Shown piece by piece: positions 5,084 through 7,118 of a stretch of 7,118 nucleotides of DNA; position 1 is the first letter of the stretch; each line of letters starts with the position of its first letter. The notes under the pieces are model-generated. The model saw only the letters and a list, made by a program, of their open reading frames with translations. It was not told the origin of the DNA and ran no database searches. The position numbers and the translations under genes were made by a program. Where the stretch lies: positions 1-7,118 of the forward strand of contig JAEZHX010000086.1 in NCBI GenBank assembly GCA_023436765.1, written 5' to 3'. The DNA is from Bacillota bacterium (GTDB lineage: Bacteria > Bacillota > Clostridia > Lachnospirales > Lachnospiraceae).

Positions 5084-7118
5084 ATGAATTACCACGTTAA
5101 AAAGATCGGTAGTGATTTAAACCCCGGAACCGAAAGCCAGCCCTTTTTGACAATCAGTAAAGCTGCTTACATAGCGAAGCCGGGTGATGTGATTACTGTC
5201 CATGAGGGAATTTACCGTGAATGGGTTAATCCAAAAAGCGGTGGTACTGCTTCACAGCGAATCACCTATCTGGCAGCTGAAGGTGAAAATGTTGTTATTA
5301 CGGGTGCAGAGACTGTCACTGAATGGGAAAGAGATCAAGGCATATGGAAAACGGTGATTGATAATAAGTTTTTTGGAGAGTTCAATCCATATAGGGAAGC
5401 TTTGTATGGGGATTGGCTCTTTACAAAAGACAGAGTATTCCACCTGGGTGAGGTTTATCTGGATGGACACGCGATGTACGAAGCAGTCTCAATTGATGCC
5501 GTACGTGAGCCGAAGAAGTCGGAGACATCGCTGGAGCCGGATTTCTCAGTCTATGCATGGTATGCTGAGGTTGACGATTACAATACCACCATCTATGCCA
5601 ACTTTCAGGGGGAAGACCCCACAAAAGGGAATGTTGAGATAAATGTACGCCGTTTCTGCTTCTGGCCAGCTAATCCCGGGTGCAATTATATCACGGTTCG
5701 CGGATTTACCATGAAACAGGCGGCTACTCAATGGGCACCGCCGACCGCTTTGCAGGAAGGTCTGATCGGCCCTCACTGGAGTAAGGGTTGGATCATTGAA
5801 AACAACAGGATCAGTGAGTCCCGCTGCAGCGGAATCAGTCTGGGTAAGGAAGAGAGTACCGGTCATAATGAATGGACGAATATCTTTACCAAGATGGGCC
5901 ATCAGCGTGAGCAGGAGGTTATCTTCAGAGCAGTTAATCATGGTTGGAATAAGGATAATATAGGTGGTCACATTGTACGTAATAACCTTATATTCAATTG
6001 TGGTCAAGCCGGTATTGTAGGACATTTGGGGTGTGTATTCAGTCAGATAGAAAACAATCATATCTACCATATAAGATACAAAAGAGAATTTGAAGGTGCA
6101 GAGGTTGGCGGAATCAAGCTCCATGCTGCAATTGATACCATTATAAAAAATAATATGATCCACGACTCCTTCCGTGGTGTTTGGCTGGATTGGCAGGCAC
6201 AGGGAACCCGTGTCTGCAATAATATTATGTTTGGTAATGATAGTGAAGATATGCTGGTAGAAGTGAGCCATGGACCTACCATGGTGGATCATAATATTTT
6301 CCTATCCGGTCATGCATTTAAAACGTTGAGCCATAGCTGTGCCCTGGTACATAACTTATTTGCCGGAACCATATCCATCGGAAATGAATTGAACAGGCAT
6401 ACGCCCTATCACGTCCCTCATAGTACTTCCATTGCAGGTATGGCCAGATTTACGGGTGGAGATGACCGTTATTATAATAACATCTTCCTCCGTGCGAAGG
6501 GCGACACCCGCTCGGACGAGCCATATCTGGAAGCATTTTTTGGTAACAATATTGTAACTCCTGAAGAGATTACACCCTTCACAAACGCTGTCTTAACCTA
6601 TCCGGTCGGAACAGCTGTTTATAACAAGTGCCCGGGATCTGACGATGAGAAGCCGTGGGATAAAATTCGAAGAATGTTTGCAGCAGGCGGTCAGCCGCCA
6701 AAACCGCAGAAAGAGGGGGAAGACAACAACGAGGAAGAGGAGAAGCCCACCTATGCAAGTCTGTCCAATCCTGACCCCCTAGCGGTATATATTGAAAACA
6801 ATGTTTATTTTAATAGAGCCCTTGCTTACAAAAAAGAGAAAGGCGCAAAATTATATGAAGCCTCAGGCATAGAATATTTCATTGACCGGGTGGCACATAA
6901 GGTTGTAATTGATATTATTAACCCTGACCTACTGATCGATAATGCCTCTGATATTATAACCACCGAAATACTTGGTGCCGGCTTCCAGACCGAGCAGCTT
7001 TTTGAAAAGCCGGATGGAACTCCGTACTTCTTTGATACGGACTTCTTTGGTACTCCATGTGGTCATCGCGCTGTTCCCGGACCCTTCCAGATTACAGGAA
7101 AACAAAAATTTGAATTTT
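5084..7118 (+). CDS. xylC: GH120 beta-xylosidase, cut by the window edge
   Basis: An exo-acting retaining xylosidase that releases xylose from short xylo-oligosaccharides. The frame stays open from the ATG (AGGAGG at 5070-5075, 8 nt upstream) to the window end, giving 678 residues. It matches, from memory, Thermoanaerobacterium saccharolyticum XylC along its length: the start MNYHVKKIGSDLNPGT, a right-handed beta-helix of IxNNxI-like turns (IIENNRI, IVRNNLI, IENNHIY, IIKNNMI), and the active-site region. Asp369 (in VWLDW, 366-370) corresponds to the nucleophile, Glu393 (in VEVSHGP) to the acid/base, and Glu340 (in EVGGIKLHAAID) to the third acidic residue. There is no signal peptide, so it acts in the cytoplasm on imported oligosaccharides. 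Residues about 510-560 form a Pro/Glu-rich insertion absent from XylC. The end FQITGKQKFEF aligns with the last residues of XylC, so few codons are missing. Its transporter partners are not in view. Confidence 0.9.
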   Translation, partial: MNYHVKKIGSDLNPGTESQPFLTISKAAYIAKPGDVITVHEGIYREWVNPKSGGTASQRITYLAAEGENVVITGAETVTEWERDQGIWKTVIDNKFFGEFNPYREALYGDWLFTKDRVFHLGEVYLDGHAMYEAVSIDAVREPKKSETSLEPDFSVYAWYAEVDDYNTTIYANFQGEDPTKGNVEINVRRFCFWPANPGCNYITVRGFTMKQAATQWAPPTALQEGLIGPHWSKGWIIENNRISESRCSGISLGKEESTGHNEWTNIFTKMGHQREQEVIFRAVNHGWNKDNIGGHIVRNNLIFNCGQAGIVGHLGCVFSQIENNHIYHIRYKREFEGAEVGGIKLHAAIDTIIKNNMIHDSFRGVWLDWQAQGTRVCNNIMFGNDSEDMLVEVSHGPTMVDHNIFLSGHAFKTLSHSCALVHNLFAGTISIGNELNRHTPYHVPHSTSIAGMARFTGGDDRYYNNIFLRAKGDTRSDEPYLEAFFGNNIVTPEEITPFTNAVLTYPVGTAVYNKCPGSDDEKPWDKIRRMFAAGGQPPKPQKEGEDNNEEEEKPTYASLSNPDPLAVYIENNVYFNRALAYKKEKGAKLYEASGIEYFIDRVAHKVVIDIINPDLLIDNASDIITTEILGAGFQTEQLFEKPDGTPYFFDTDFFGTPCGHRAVPGPFQITGKQKFEF

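Noticed and set aside
5546..6292. A 248-codon open frame on the minus strand inside the xylosidase gene
   Set aside because: It lies wholly antisense to a plus-strand frame with conserved GH120 active-site motifs, has no family resemblance, and its protein shows the irregular composition of a shadow frame.

Overview
The window looks like chromosomal DNA of a low-GC anaerobic Firmicute, most likely a plant-polysaccharide-degrading Clostridia/Lachnospiraceae member. This rests on the AT-rich sequence, strong AGGAGG/GAGGTG-type ribosome binding sites, the MBOAT-DHHW-DUF4358 gene set and a GH120 xylosidase. The organism assignment is inference from gene content, not from a marker gene.

Layout. 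(1) Positions 2-124 (+) hold the last 40 codons of a gene whose end resembles a PhoU-type helical domain. It is followed by a strong hairpin terminator at 173-204. (2) Positions 299-4675 (-) form a tight five-gene operon, read right to left: an ECF sigma factor (4127-4675), a one-pass membrane protein overlapping it by 11 nt and probably its anti-sigma factor (3562-4137), a DUF4358 lipoprotein with an Asn/Thr-rich tether (2881-3537), an AlgI-like MBOAT membrane O-acyltransferase (1457-2863), and a DHHW/AlgJ-like SGNH-type acetyltransferase partner (299-1444). Gaps between successive genes are -11, 24, 17 and 12 nt. (3) Positions 4676-5083 are a 408-nt divergent intergenic region. It holds a good candidate ECF-type promoter for the operon, a terminator-like hairpin between the divergent genes, a short palindrome, and weak sigma-A-like promoter candidates for the rightward gene. 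(4) Positions 5084-7118 (+) hold a GH120 beta-xylosidase that runs off the right edge, probably only a few codons short of its end.

How the genes work together (inference). The sigma/anti-sigma pair would sense an envelope signal and switch on the operon. The MBOAT protein would pass acetyl groups across the membrane to the DHHW protein, which would O-acetylate an extracellular glycan such as a wall polymer or exopolysaccharide, with the lipoprotein as an accessory at the outer face of the membrane. The divergent xylosidase is a cytoplasmic enzyme for xylo-oligosaccharides. Nothing visible ties it to the sigma factor, so the two units are probably neighbours rather than partners.

The most interesting candidate system is this self-contained, sigma-controlled extracellular O-acetylation cassette.
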